64,000 nucleotides of DNA from Unio delphinus (GCA_029339505.1 JAQISU010000025.1:1168501-1232500), one strand, 5' to 3'; shown: positions 47,351 through 58,672, counted from the first letter of the stretch. Notes: generated from the sequence alone by a model not told the origin. Translations and numbers: made by a program.

Positions 47351-47762
47351 TCATGTTCACTGTACAACAATTTTCAGCAACATAAATGTATAGACAGTAC
47401 AAGAAGCAATTAAGACCCAGTCCCCACCCCAGGTCATAAAACCAGACTCCAGTTGTTGCTAAATACAGTGGGGCCTTGACTTACGAGTGTCCCAACTAAC
47501 GAGTTTTTTGAGATACGAGTCGTCTCTTTGCCGATTTTTTGCTTTGAGTTGCGAGCTAAAATTCGGGTTACGAGCCAGCTTCAGATACCCCACCGCTAGT
47601 TGGCGCAGCGAACGTCACAGTGAACGCATGAACATCCGCCAAGCATCCCGTGTCTCACTCGTTCACTTTAAGCGGTCAGCTCGCAGTGGAAGCATTAGTG
47701 TTGTGCTCGCATTTGTGCTTGCGGTTATTTTGCAAAGAAGCAGATGATATGCATTGAATTAA

Positions 47763-47866
47763 CCCATTTTATCCTGAATACGCCCGCGGTCGTAATACCT
47801 CATTCTATCCTGAATACACCTGCAGTCGTAGTATCCCATTTTATCCTGAATACGACTACGGTCGTA
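47763..47866 (+). repeat. Left subterminal 35-bp direct repeats of piggyBac
   Basis: CCCATTTTATCCTGAATACG, CTCATTCTATCCTGAATACA and CCCATTTTATCCTGAATACG begin three successive units. The end motif is therefore triplicated at the left and single at the right, an asymmetry also known in other piggyBac elements. The repeats may bind transposase. Confidence 0.85.
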
Positions 47867-48036
47867 CTCTACCACGTATTTGTGTAGCGTCTCTAGAAAC
47901 ACGTGTTATTCATCACAACTATTTGTGTACTTGTGTACCTACACAGGAAATGGTTAAAGCAAGCATGCGCAGTGAAATTTAAAAAAAAAACGTGCTTGGA
48001 AGAGAAACTGTAGATTGAAAACCGATCGATAAAAAT

Positions 48037-49756
48037 ATGGACCACAACTCTGATATAAACGTGGATGTTGATAGCGAGGGTAGCGACATTGAAGTTGAGG
48101 ATTTTGATGATTCTGATAATGATATGGAATCAAATGATGGGCTACGACTGAATAAAGTGGATGAAAAAGATGATGCATGGCTTCGTGCACTTTTCGATAG
48201 CGATTCCGATAATGAAGAGGAGTTTGAAGGTTTTCAAGAGGAATGGGCCAGGGATGATTTTTCAATTCGGTTCCGGCCAAAATTTAAACTGATTGAAGGA
48301 GCAACTGTTCAACACCCAGAAGAAGCAGATGCACAACATTATTTTGAGCTACTTTGGGATGAATTATTATGGAGCAAACTTGTTGATGAAACAAATCGTT
48401 ATGCTGCACAGGAACGTAGAAAAAATCCCCCCCCCCACCAAAGTCGTCAAATTGGACACCAGTTGATATTCCCACAATGAAGGCATTTATAGGCTTATGT
48501 TTTGCCATGGGAATAATTTGTCTTCCATCAAGACATAATTATTGGCGACAACATAAGTATATGTTTGTCACGTCCTTCAATAAAATTATGTCTCGTGACA
48601 GATTTGATCTTATTTGGAGATATTTGCATCTCCATGACAACGAAGAGCAAGCTGCAGAGCCTCAGCCAGAGGGAAGACCAGACAAGTTGAAGAAAATTAG
48701 ATGGTACCTGAATTACTTAGACCAGAGATTTTCCTCAAATTTCATTCCAAAAAGTACTGCAACAATAGATGAAAGCATGATAAAGTTCAAAGGAAGACTC
48801 TCCTTTAGACAGTATCTTCCAGCAAAACCGACAAAATGGGGTGTGAAACTCTGGAATATGGCAGACAGCTCAACTGGTTATATGCACCGTTTCCAGGTAT
48901 ACACCGGCAAAGAAGATGGACAAGAAAAGGGACTTGCTTACAGAGTGGTCATGGATCTCTGCTCACACATGTTTGGCAAAAATCTGACAGTGTATTTTGA
49001 CAACTTTTTTATACCAGTACAGATTTATTGAGAGACCTGCATACTAGAGGGGTGATGGCCTGTGGAACTGTCCGTAATAACAGAAAGGGGTTGCCAAAAG
49101 ACTTGCTGCCAAAAAATCTGAAATTAAATAAACACCAGTACAAAGTTGCACAGAAGGATGAACTTACCTATTGTGTTTGGCAAGATACACAAGCTGTTTG
49201 TGTCTTGTCAAATTTTCATGATCCATCATCACGTGGCACTGTAAACGGACGTTCTGGCATGCCTATTCAGCAACAGGTTGAAGTACCGAAAATGCTGTCA
49301 GATTACCAACTAAACATTAAAGGAGTAGATCTATGTGACCAGATGGTGGGATACTATCTTCTACATCACCGGTCAAAAAAATGGTGGCGTCGTATTTTCT
49401 TTTATTTGATGGAAACTTCGACATACAATGCGTATGTTATAGCAAGGGACACAAATCCAGAGAGAGTCAAAACTATGTGGCCAACATTTCAGAGCTATCT
49501 GGAGGACTTAGTTGCCTCTCTGGTTGGTGACACTCGAGCTGGAAAGGCTGCAGCGCTTGTTCCAGAGCCTACCAGAGGAACTTTGCAACATACCATTGAA
49601 AAAATGTTTGATAAAAAAAAAACATGTCATGAATGTTCACTGGCCGCTCAACCTGGAGCAAGAAGAGGGGTAACAAAATTTGGATGCAAGGAATGCAATG
49701 TTCCTGTACATACAGAATGCCAGGCAAAACACATCACTAGGTGTTTAAATGCTTAA
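48037..49756 (+). pseudogene. piggyBac transposase (DDE_Tnp_1_7 family) with two frame shifts
   Basis: Three consecutive frames (48037-48480, 48477-49031, 49028-49756) make one piggyBac transposase of about 570 residues. The first has an acidic N-terminus and ELLWDELLW. The second starts within WTPVDIPTMKAFIGLCFAMG and contains the first catalytic D in TATIDESMIKFKGR and the second in YFDNFF. The third has RGVMACGTVRNNRKGLP, the third catalytic D region in IKGVDLCDQMVGYYL, and a C-terminal cysteine-rich zinc-binding domain (CHEC, then CKECNVPVHTEC). Both breaks lie at homopolymers: a C10 run at 48427-48436 and a T6 run just before 49011. The enzyme cuts at TTAA and integrates without a footprint. 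With only these two lesions it is either very recently disabled or intact and mis-sequenced. Confidence 0.92.
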
Positions 49757-50494
49757 AAGCTGATGTTTAGGCAACAATTGATGTATGGCTGTTTTAAAAG
49801 TGTGAATATGTTTTTTCAATGTGATGTGGACATTTTTATTCACCAGTACAGTAATAATTGTTATTACTAACAAAGCGATGATGTGGACTTAAAATTTTGG
49901 ATTAATTTTCTTTATATTACCGAAAGATTTCTAGGATTAATTTGTGACAAGTTTTCATGAGAAACTGCACACTGAAGTACATGTTCAAGATTGTGATGTA
50001 AACAAACTGTTCCATGTGTCATGTTGTCTAATTTTAGTAAAATTATTATAACTTTTGAACTAACAGTGCTAGCAACTTCAAAGTTGGATCAAAATACTAG
50101 AAATTGAATTATCTTTATTTTATTCCCATACTATAAGGAGCATTTCATTCATCTTCACTGAGAAAAGATTCACTGAACATCATGGTAAGTTCCAAAAAAA
50201 AAAAAAATTCTTGCAAGTCTAATTTTAAAATATAGTTGTGAGCATGTACATTGGTTAATAATAACAAAACATGTACCAATGTGTTGCAAATTGTATTATC
50301 TTTTCAGAGATATATAGTTTTATATACTTTAAAAAAGAAATAACATTGTTACAACACTTTTAGTAAACATGGTGAAGGTAGTCACAATTTCTGCTGCTGC
50401 TGCTGTATGATGCTCAGTTTTACCACAGTGTATTTAGAATTGCTTCTCAGGAATCAGGCACTGCAGTTGAAATTGGCAAACAGGATAAAATGGG
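49757..50494. other. piggyBac 3' non-coding region and right end
   Basis: AT-rich sequence between the transposase stop and the right inverted repeat. A poly-A run is at about 50195-50208 and a short (TGC)n at 50391-50406. No further gene is seen. Confidence 0.6.
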
Positions 50495-51122
50495 TTAAAG
50501 AAAGAAATTATGGAAAAACATGACCAAGGTGTGCGTGTAGTCGACTTGACGAAGCAGTACGAGCGTAGTACTTCCACGATCTGCACCATACTGAAGGAGA
50601 AGGAGTCAATAAAGACTATCATGCTAGCCAAGGGCGTTAAAATAATTAATAAACAGCAGACATATCTCCATGAAAATATGGAGAAGCTGCTTATGGTGGG
50701 TTGACGGAGAAGCAGCTCGCCGGAGATACCGTGACGAAGGCTATAATCTGCGAGAAGGCACGAGCTATTTACACTGATTTGCTGCAGGTTCTCTACCTTC
50801 CACCCAACATCACCCCTATCCTGCAGCCCATGGACCAGCAGGTGATTTCTAATTTCAAGAAGCTCTTTACCAAGCAACTGTTATGACACGGATTTGAGGT
50901 GACAGAGAGCACAAACCTCAACCTTAGAGAGTCCTGGAAGGACCACTATAACATCAGGGTATGCTTCAGAATTATCGATATTGCGGTGGTTTTGGAGGTC
51001 CGGAACGGATTAATTCCATTTCAATTCATTTCAATGGGGAAAATGGATTTGACATACGAGTAATTTGAGTTACAAGCTCCTTCACGGAACGAATTAAACT
51101 CGTAAGTCAAGGCCCCACTGTA

Positions 51123-51320
51123 ATAGACAAACAAATCCAAACACTGTATTTGTCTATTTGATCTAATACCTCCATGTTAATGAGAACTCGGAGCTGATAT
51201 ATGAGGCAAGATGACATTTAAGACAATGAGAATCTGATCACCCAGTACTTAACCATCATCTTTGGATAGGCAACATACAATTGCAAAAGAACCCAGTAAA
51301 ATAGTGGCAAACAGTTTGTT
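51123..51320. other. Short non-coding spacer
   Basis: Nothing is recognised between the Tigger right end and the next SINE. Confidence 0.4.
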
Positions 51321-51506
51321 TTGTTGTTTTGTGTTTAACACCAATTTCAGGACAAGACAGGCTATACATGGTGACCAATATAACTGATGGAGGAAAATGT
51401 GGTATGAACAACCAGGAAGCCACTGGTAAGCTGTCTCACATACCCCCAGATTCCAAGTGATCTGTAAAGGCAATTGCTTTAGTACACTCAGCCACACAGG
51501 GGCCCC
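51321..51506 (-). mobile_element. SINE-A copy, strongly diverged
   Basis: On plus: TTGTTTTGTGTTTAACACCA, AGGCTATACATGGTGACCA, TGATGGAGGAAAATG, AGGAAGCCACTGGTAAGCTG, then the decayed head GCTTTAGTACACTCAGCCAC and AGGGGCCCC. Order and orientation match the young copies, but substitution is heavy. Confidence 0.75.
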
Positions 51507-51639
51507 GTCAGAATTTGTAAAAGCTGCAAAGCCTAGTATCCACACCAATTTAACCGGCCTTTAATATCCCTACTAACACCTTGACGGTTCAATTATATAT
51601 TACAGTGCTTTGGCTCTCCAATTGTAATGGATATGACAG

Positions 51640-52075
51640 CAATCTACATGTACCACATCAACTCAAAATCAAGTTGTTCAAATCTGAACACTCTTTCTAC
51701 AAGAACAAGTAAATAGGCGAGCACACAACTGGAATGGACTGAAAAGAACAAAAAATTCTTCAATGCAGGTCTGTTTTTGTACAAATACATCCTTTCCCTC
51801 AAATGCACCTGTAACGACTTCTCACTGGCACTTGATCGAACTTTTTATGTTAAACTTACAATGTATTTTTTTAAAGTCAACTGCCTCTTCCACATTTAGC
51901 TGACATATCATGCACTGCTGTTACATACTATTGTTAGTTGGCATATGATAGAAAGAGAGTCAATTCATGAAATCCAATAGACGTTGTTGTGGCTAAGCAA
52001 TGAAATATCTGATCTCCCAAAGTATTGATAGGATTAACATATCATAACCATGGCTAGTGAAGACATTTAAAAAAA
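51640..52075. repeat. Dispersed repeat, copy 1
   Basis: It matches 61910-62352 over its whole length in the same orientation. Shared words are TCAAATGCACCTGTAA versus TCAAATACACCTGTAA, TGTTAGTTGGCATA versus CGTTAGTTGGCATT, CATGAAATCCAATAGACG versus CATGAAATCCACTAGATG, and GGCTAGTGAAGAC versus GGCTAGTGAAAAA. The element class is not recognised. Confidence 0.7.
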
Positions 52076-53754
52076 TATACCAACTAGGAAAATACATACT
52101 AGGTTGAACCAACTGATAAGGCATCATGCAATGCTCAGAAAAATACTTTTCCACAAAGGTCAAGAAAAAAGCTTTGCAATGAACTTGACGAGTCAAATTT
52201 ACTTACCCTAAAGATTTTAATATCCTATCCTACAAAATTCAACTGGCCTTTTCAACAAGTAGAGGTCTCGGAAACGCTTAATTACGCGTATTTGAATGCA
52301 AATATTTGATCTGGGACGCATAAATTACTCCATGCAGGAGTCTTCTGTACGCATGCAAATAGCTGGGAGACAAAGTTAGTGTTGATTATCATTTATCATT
52401 TTAGCTTTGCTGATATTTACAGTGATATAATTCTGTGGTTAAAATACCCCCAGTTCTGCCTGCTGTATTTCTTGAGTACATCAAAAGAACATGACGCAAT
52501 AGCTGGGCGGCAAGTTCAAAGGACTTTGACTAGCATCTTGGGTGGGAAAATGTGCTGAAATTTACAATGACTGAAGTCAGACACAGAAAGATCCTGAGAT
52601 GTACATACACTTTAGCTTCCATTATTGTGTTAATTTCTGACTAGCCAAATAAATAGTGCATGCGACCTCCAAATCTTGACACATCAGGACAAAACGCTGT
52701 TTGCAAATTTGGATAAGTAGTTTGGGGTTAAATGGCAAACTGACTAAGGTTTTAATGAGATTCAGAAGATTGCTGAAGTTTCTAGAACTGACAGTTTGGT
52801 TGGAAGTAGTAGCGAAGTGTAAGAAAGTGCATGATGCCTGGCTTAGTGTTTGGAATACAACTATTCCTTGGATTGTCAAAATTCAGTCTCACCTTGAAGG
52901 ACTATCAAGAGTTACACAGCTGTCAAGTTATTCTGAGTATCTAAGGTTACCAATATTATATAAAACCCATACCGAATTCAATTGTCACCAGAATATTATA
53001 TTCAAAATAATATAAAGTTTGGACAAATGGATATCACACCTATATTTCCATGACTCGAGATATGGCGGCCGAATTCTGTGCATGGCTTTGAAAAGATGTA
53101 CTGTTTATGCATCAGGCTGTAGAAATGAAATACATTACTTTAGACTATTTCTGGCATTTCAGCCAAAAATTGAATTTTCAACCAAACCAACACATGATCC
53201 AATGTTTACAGAAATGATATATCGTAGTGCAGAATTACCAGATGCGCCGAATACATGTAGCCTGACACTGTTGTACATGTCACTGTTATAAAGAATATGG
53301 AAATTAAAATCAAAGGCAACCAACAGTTTTTCTAATCTGCAAAGTTCAGCATTGTCAAGGATGGGACTGCAACTTTTGCTGGTGGGACTCCTACTTTTAC
53401 CAAATAGGGAGTCCTGGACTCCTAGTCTTAAAATCCTAGCGAGACCTCTGAGTAGGCAAGCACAGTGTAGCTTTATACAGGCCCTTCTGGGCAAGGACGG
53501 TGTAGTCTTGTATAGGCCTTGTGTGAAAGATACACTCGTGCAAGATTTAAATCATTTTGGTGTAAAGTATTTGAACTCAACAAAATCATATTTTTGATCA
53601 AAGATTCCTAAACAAAATAAAAACATTTCTGCTAAAACATGCCAGCTTAATTTGTTAAACTTCTTTACTTCAAGACATTATTGCTGCATGACATACCAAA
53701 ACTGCCTGATTCATAAACAATGCCTGCATATTTGTCCAGATGTTGTTCTACTTG
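52076..53754. other. Non-coding stretch
   Basis: A CpG-richer patch at 52259-52330 (CGGAAACGCTTAATTACGCG) may be a short element whose other end was not found. 53345-53430 repeats GGGACT and GGAGTCCTGGACTCC words and includes a near-palindrome; CTGGGACTCCCAATTTGG near 54307 is a relative. No gene is supported. Frames at 52701-53015, 53019-53291 and 53159-53494 have no motif. Confidence 0.35.
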
Positions 53755-53910
53755 TGGTTCTAACACAATTTTTAAGCATGATACGCTATTTCTGGTGGAT
53801 GAAGAACAACTGACCCACAGGAAGCTACTGGCAAGCATTTTTATGTATCCACATTGAAACAGCCAGAGACTTGAATCCATACCAACAAGAAATATGTCAG
53901 TGCTCGGTAG
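53755..53910 (-). mobile_element. SINE-A copy, very decayed
   Basis: AACACAATTTTTAAGCATGA, AACTGACCCACAGGAAGCTA, CTGGCAAGCATTTTTATGTA and GACTTGAATCCATACCAACA follow the SINE-A order on the minus strand. The 3' end and head are both eroded. Confidence 0.65.
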
Positions 53911-53966
53911 AAGCAAGCACCTTAGTTAATAAGATGAAGCCTCTTATTTATGCTGAAAACTCAAAC

Positions 53967-54699
53967 ACATACAACACTTCCTTGAGAACTCACACTCTGA
54001 TAACTCGCGAACCTGATTATAATGCGGGGTCACTTGTGGATTCCATTTTTTTAACCAGCTTTATTTCACACAGTCCATTCTGGGCAAGAGAGTTTTAGAG
54101 AAACTGTCACTTTGAGATATCCTCAAGGATGGTAAGAAGTTTTATTATTACTTCCAATGAAATCATAAAATCAATATCATACTAACTGAACAATACAAAA
54201 ATTGAGTTTTGACATAGACAATTGTCTCACGAAATAAATGTGACTTCTTTTTTAAAAAACAAATCTTGTCTGGTGGTATATCAAGAGATAGTCTGGTTCC
54301 CTACCCCTGGGACTCCCAATTTGGCAGGATACTAGTAAACACAACTATGGGAACAAGACTCATCTAAAATACAAAAAGCAATGACATAATATACAGATTT
54401 TTCACATACACCTGATAGCTGATGGTTGTTGAAACCAACCATATCTATCTTTCACATGTTGGACATTTCTGAAAATAAATGTCATTTCAACAAAATAATG
54501 AACAACTTCATTATAAAAAGCATGTTATTAAAAATTATTATCGACGTGATTGTAAAATAAGGATTCAGTTATTAAACAGCCCAGTTCCCTAATGCCACTC
54601 CTCCCCGATGATTTTCCATCAGTAACTCGCATCCTCGCTCATAGTGTGGTCTACAGATGTGAACCCCATTGTGTGCGAGTTATCGAGGGAAGGGTGTAT
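53967..54699. mobile_element. Possible pogo-like non-autonomous element
   Basis: The left edge has ACACTTCCTTGAGAACTCAC and ACTCTGATAACTCGCGAACC. The right edge, read inward, has ACACCCTTCCCTCGATAACT and CGCACACAATGGGGTTCAC. The two are related as imperfect inverted repeats, and the CTCGATAACTCG style recalls pogo/Tigger ends. Exact borders and a TA duplication cannot be fixed. Confidence 0.4.
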
Positions 54700-54892
54700 T
54701 ATTCAAAAGCAAAAAATGTTGAAAACTCCATTAGCGTATAATGAATTGCATATTTTACTCCAAAGATCGGATCTAATCAAGTTCTTTTTTACTAAATTGT
54801 ATTGGTTACTTTTGCGAACATTGTTATATTCAAACTTACTATACCCGATAAAGATACTAATCATGCCTTTTAGAGTATGTACAACACCTTGA

Positions 54893-56340
54893 ACACCAAG
54901 ACCCAGTTCATGATGCATTTGATTATACGGCCCAATCAGTTCTTACAGTCAGCAATTAATCACATCAAGACTTAATTCATGATGCATTTGATTATACGGC
55001 CCAATCAGTTCTTACAGTCATCAATTAATCGCATCAACCATTAAAAAAAAAAAACATGGCCTAAACTCAGACCTAATTCATGATGCATTTGATTATATGG
55101 CCCAATCAGTTCTTATAGTCATCAATTAATCACATCAAGACCGAATTCATGATGCATTTGATTATATGACCCAATCAGTTCTTATAGTCAATTAATCACA
55201 TCAAGACCTAAGTCGTGATGCATTTGATTATACGGCCCAATCAGTTCTTACAGTCAGCAATTAATCACATTAAGACTTAATTCATGATGCATTTGATTAT
55301 ACGGCCCAATCAGTTATTACAGTCATCAATTAATCGCATCAACCATTAAAAAAAAACATGGCCTAAACTCAGACCTAATTCATGATGCATTTGATTATAT
55401 GGCCCAATCAGTTCTTATAGTCATCAATTAATCACATCAAGACCTAATTCATGATGCATTTGATTATATGGCCCAATCAGTTCTTATAGTCAATTAATCA
55501 CATCAAGACCTAAGTCATGATGCATTTGATTATACGGCCCGATCAGTTATTATAGTCATCAATTAATCACATCAAGACCTAATTCATGATGCATTAGGTC
55601 AATGATTATACGGCCCAATCAGTTCTTACAGTCATCAATTAATCACATCAAGACTTAATTCATGATGCATTTGCTTATACGGCCCAATCAGTTCTTACAG
55701 TCATCAATTAATCCCATCAACCATAATAGAAACATGACCTAAACTTAGACCTAATTCATGATGCATTTGATTATATGGCCCAATCAGTTCTTACAGTCAT
55801 CAATTAATCACATCAACCATAATAAAACATGGCCTAAACTTAGACCTAATTCATGATGCATTTGATTATATGGCCCAATCAGTTCTTATAGTCATCAATT
55901 AATCACATCAAGACCTAAGTCATGATGCATTTGATTATACGGCCCAATCAGTTCTTACAGTCATCAATTAATCCCATCAACCATAATAAAACATGGCCTA
56001 AACTTAGACCTAATTCATGATGCATTTGATTATACGGCCCAATCAGTTCTGATAGTCATCAGTTAATCACATCAAGACTTAATTCATGATGCATTTGATT
56101 ATATGGCCCAATCAGTTCTTACAGTCATCAATTAATCACATCAACCATAATAAAAACATGGCCTAAACTTAGACCTAATTCATGATGCATTTGATTATAT
56201 GGCCCAATTAATTCTTATAGTCATCAATGAATCACATCAAGACCTAATTCATGATGCATTTGATTATACGGCCCAATCAGTTGTTACAGCCATCAATTAA
56301 TCACATCAACAATAATCGAAACATGACCTAAACTTAGAGC
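54893..56340. repeat. Satellite array, 18 copies of a TTCATGATGCATTTGATTAT unit
   Basis: The core unit (CATGATGCATTTGATTATA, GGCCCAATCAGTTCTTA, AGTCATCAATTAATCACATC) recurs 18 times. Spacing is either about 68 bp or about 97 bp. The longer form carries an extra segment of about 29 bp (AACCATAATAAAACATGGCC, TAAACTTAG). Long and short units are mixed, indicating higher-order structure and past unequal exchange. One unit near 55586 has GCATTAGGTCAATGATTATA, a small insertion. No coding frame spans it. Confidence 0.95.
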
Positions 56341-57010
56341 AGAAACACCATGTTGAAAACTTTTTCTATCTGTATGCATTACAAAATTATTTTTGTGCCT
56401 TTAATATATTACTTTTGAAAAATATAGAACTATGTACGCTATTAACACTGACAACTGGCTTTTTCCTTTTTCAATTCAACCGAGACATTCTTCAATACCT
56501 GACAAACAATAGATCACCACAGAACAAATATATATTTTTTAAAATTAAAACATGATTCTCGTACAACATTAAGAGCTTCATTACCAAAAGGAAATATCCT
56601 ATTGAAATCTTCCAGGAGAAAAGCCAGCCCCTTTCTATGCTCTTGTTGCATAGATCCCTCAGTGGCATGAATGTATGCAATAAAATGTTTTATCAATCTC
56701 GCTGAGCAAACATTAAATTGTGTAAAGTTGCATTCCCTGAACAATGAATCACAGCGCCAAATGATATTCATTATATTGATTCGTTCAGATAACTGTTTCA
56801 CTCTTTCATATTTTTCAAACATGCATACAGACTGGTGTGAAACATCAATAGACAAAATAAATGATCCAGAGAACTGAATTATGGTACATGCATCTTTATT
56901 AAACAAAACCAAGTTTTAAATCAAAACTAGCTTACACCTACAATGTTGAGTAGTAAATATTTAAATGGTACAAATGCAGAAAATCTTTAGCTTGACAAAT
57001 GTATATGTAT
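56341..57010. other. AT-rich non-coding stretch
   Basis: The 132-codon minus frame at 56514-56912 is the longest non-repeat frame here. Its peptide (SGSFILSIDVSHQSVCMFEK and onward) has no domain I can name, and no splice context supports it. Confidence 0.35.
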
Positions 57011-57015
57011 TACTA

Positions 57016-57172
57016 CAGTGGAACTTGTCTTGAAAGACCACCCCTTCTGCCAAAATATAATGGTCTCCCATGACAGGTGGTCTCACATAACAGGTCAACA
57101 ACACAATATAATCAGTAAATCTGCACATGGAGTACCTGGTCTTACAAGACAGGTGGTCTCTCAAGATCAAAA
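57016..57172. mobile_element. Copy of the TA-flanked MITE family seen at 38320
   Basis: It begins TA then CAGTGGAACTTGTCTTGAAA and has GACCACCCCTTCTGCCAAAA, GACAGGTGGTCTCACATAAC and ACAGGTGGTCTCTCAAGA. The right terminus is eroded. Confidence 0.6.
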
Positions 57173-58305
57173 CAGCAATGCATTTCTAAAAAAAATTACA
57201 AACCCCACAATGAGCATTAGCAATTTTCATGCAATCAGATTAAAACAAGAAAACACTTTAAAATGCATTCAGTATACCAGTATTCAGTTTAAATTTAAAT
57301 ATCTACCTGTAATCCAAAAACATCAACATATTTCTCTTGAAGTATGTGTAGTCTCAGGTGGGGAGTTAATGATGTATTTGACAAAATAAAATTGTCATCA
57401 GAACATGTTCTGAATATTCTGTATATGTTTGAAATTGTAGTACTCGATCACAGAACAAACATATAAAAAGCAATATTTTACAATCAAGTGCATCTGGAGT
57501 AAAAATCTTGGTAACAAAGCTGTCTGACACATGCTCAAACACATCTTGATGAGTATTATCAAAAGCGATACTGCATGATGGTCATAAAAAACACTATTTT
57601 TCTATTAAAATAAATTTAAAAATGCAAGTAATATTCACCTCAATCACACAGATATTGCAATGTTTTAATATATTTAAAAAATGTATCCTCCACCTTCATT
57701 AGGTCAGCATTAGTGTGATGTTCCAACATGAAATGACTTAAAAGGGAAGAAACGATAAGTTGCATCACAAACTTATAGGTATTGCAATTTAAAAAAAACT
57801 ACTTAATAATACATATCTCTACATGGATAAACTTGAAGGCAGGATTACCATAATAATGAAAAAAAAAAACACACACATTGCACTTCTTGCAAATTTACAA
57901 AACAACTTTTACAACAGGTCACAATCAAGAATTTTAAAGCAAACAACTAATAATTATTAATGGCCAATAAAGATTACAAGCATCTTTCTTAAGTATCTTT
58001 CTTAAGTATCATTTTGTATCGATTTTCTATTTTCCCCTTCCAAAATGTGCAAAACCTACTTTGGATGCCAGATTATCACAAATAAACCTATTCTGACCGC
58101 CTTGGTTATTTCTGCTAGATAGAAATATGCCTTGGAAGAGTGTCAGCACAATAATTTACTGCAAAATCATATTTTTTCATTGGAAATGTTGCCAATAATA
58201 TATAACACCATCTAAACTGACCACCTTTGCTGTTGGTATGACAGTAATGTCCACAGGACTGACTGAGAAGTTATAAATGAAAAAAAAGTCCCTCATAGAG
58301 TTAAT
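57173..58305. other. AT-rich non-coding stretch
   Basis: No gene or repeat is recognised. A small direct repeat AGTATCTTTCTTA sits at about 57985-58010. Confidence 0.4.
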
Positions 58306-58446
58306 ACCACTCTGGTGGCCTAGTGGTTTGAGCGTCCACCTCAGACATGGGAGGTCGCGGGTTCAAGCACCAGCCCAGTCATACCAAAGACTTTGCGCTC
58401 AGCATTATGAGGTTAGTGTTAGGACTGGTTGGCCTGATGTCAGGAT

Positions 58447-58621
58447 CAACGTTCCCTCTAAGCGAATGGTAGGTGTGTGCACAGTGCTCGCTGCACTGTG
58501 CAAGCATTACAGAGTCGAGCAAAATTTAACATTGGATTGAGCAAAAATTGACAATTCAGCTGCACGTGGATACCTGAGCAGCCGTCTGCGTGCACTTGCA
58601 CACAGCACAGAGGGAACGTTG
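58447..58621. mobile_element. hAT MITE, 175 bp, copy 1
   Basis: Ends CAACGTTCCCTCTAAGC and AGAGGGAACGTTG are inverted. An exact 8-bp duplication GTCAGGAT flanks it (58439-58446 and 58622-58629). The interior is rich in TGTGCACAGTGCTCGCTGCA-type GC-rich words. A terminus of the form CAxxGTTCCCTCT with an 8-bp duplication is typical of hAT. Confidence 0.88.
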
Positions 58622-58672
58622 GTCAGGATGTGACTGGGTGGGACATCCTGCAACAATAGTCTGCGGCACGAT

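Larger units (their letters stand above)
47759..50498 (+). mobile_element. piggyBac element with TTAA duplication, near intact
   Basis: The element body is 47763-50494, between TTAA copies at 47759-47762 and 50495-50498. The ends TTAACCCATTTTATCCTG and CAGGATAAAATGGGTTAA are perfect inverted repeats of 18 bases including the target. Three tandem copies of a 35-bp left subterminal unit (built on CATTTTATCCTGAATACG and ending GGTCGTAxTA) lie at 47763-47866. It carries one transposase gene (48037-49756). Insertion at TTAA inside the Tigger reading frame dates it after that element. Confidence 0.93.
47733..50885 (+). pseudogene. Tigger/pogo transposase remnant, split and deleted
   Basis: Coding sequence runs to GAA just before TTAA (47759-47762) and resumes in frame after the second TTAA (50495-50498). 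Across the junction, once one TTAA is discounted, it reads ...CIELKKEIMEKHDQG. The N-terminal CENP-B-like helix-turn-helix follows, with VRVVDLTKQYERSTSTICTI. A 1-nt frame shift occurs near 50698 before TEKQLAGDTVTKAIICEKAR (second DNA-binding domain). After DLLQ the frame jumps directly to VLYLPPNITPILQPMDQQVI, the region after the last catalytic aspartate in DDE_1 enzymes. The central catalytic core, probably well over 100 residues, is missing. The remaining frame ends at TGA (50884-50886). Confidence 0.82.
47466..51120 (+). mobile_element. pogo/Tigger-like transposon, internally deleted and split by piggyBac
   Basis: The ends are inverted: CAGTGGGGCCTTGACTTACG from 47466 and CGTAAGTCAAGGCCCCACTG ending at 51120, each flanked by TA (47464-47465, 51121-51122). 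Secondary inverted words (CGAGTCG.., ACATACGAGTAATTTGAGTT) lie further in. Without the inserted piggyBac the element is only about 0.92 kb. It encodes the first and last parts of a Tigger-type transposase, so the middle, including the first catalytic residues, is deleted. It could move only with an enzyme supplied in trans. Confidence 0.88.

Noticed and set aside
47487..47747. 86-codon frame at the Tigger left end
   Set aside because: It begins within the inverted repeat and ends just before the true Tigger coding frame. It is in a different frame from the helix-turn-helix sequence.
52259..52330. CpG island or promoter
   Set aside because: The CpG-richer patch is under 100 bp and has no adjacent exon. 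It is more likely a transposon fragment.
54893..56340. CRISPR-like direct repeats
   Set aside because: Units are contiguous and near-identical along their length, with no unique spacers. The rest of the window is eukaryotic, so it is a satellite.
56514..56912. 132-codon minus-strand frame as a gene
   Set aside because: It is the longest frame outside repeats, but no motif, start context or exon structure could be recognised. AT-rich DNA of this length can give such a frame by chance.
58277..58540. 87-codon plus-strand frame
   Set aside because: It runs through the SINE-B head into the first hAT MITE, both repetitive.
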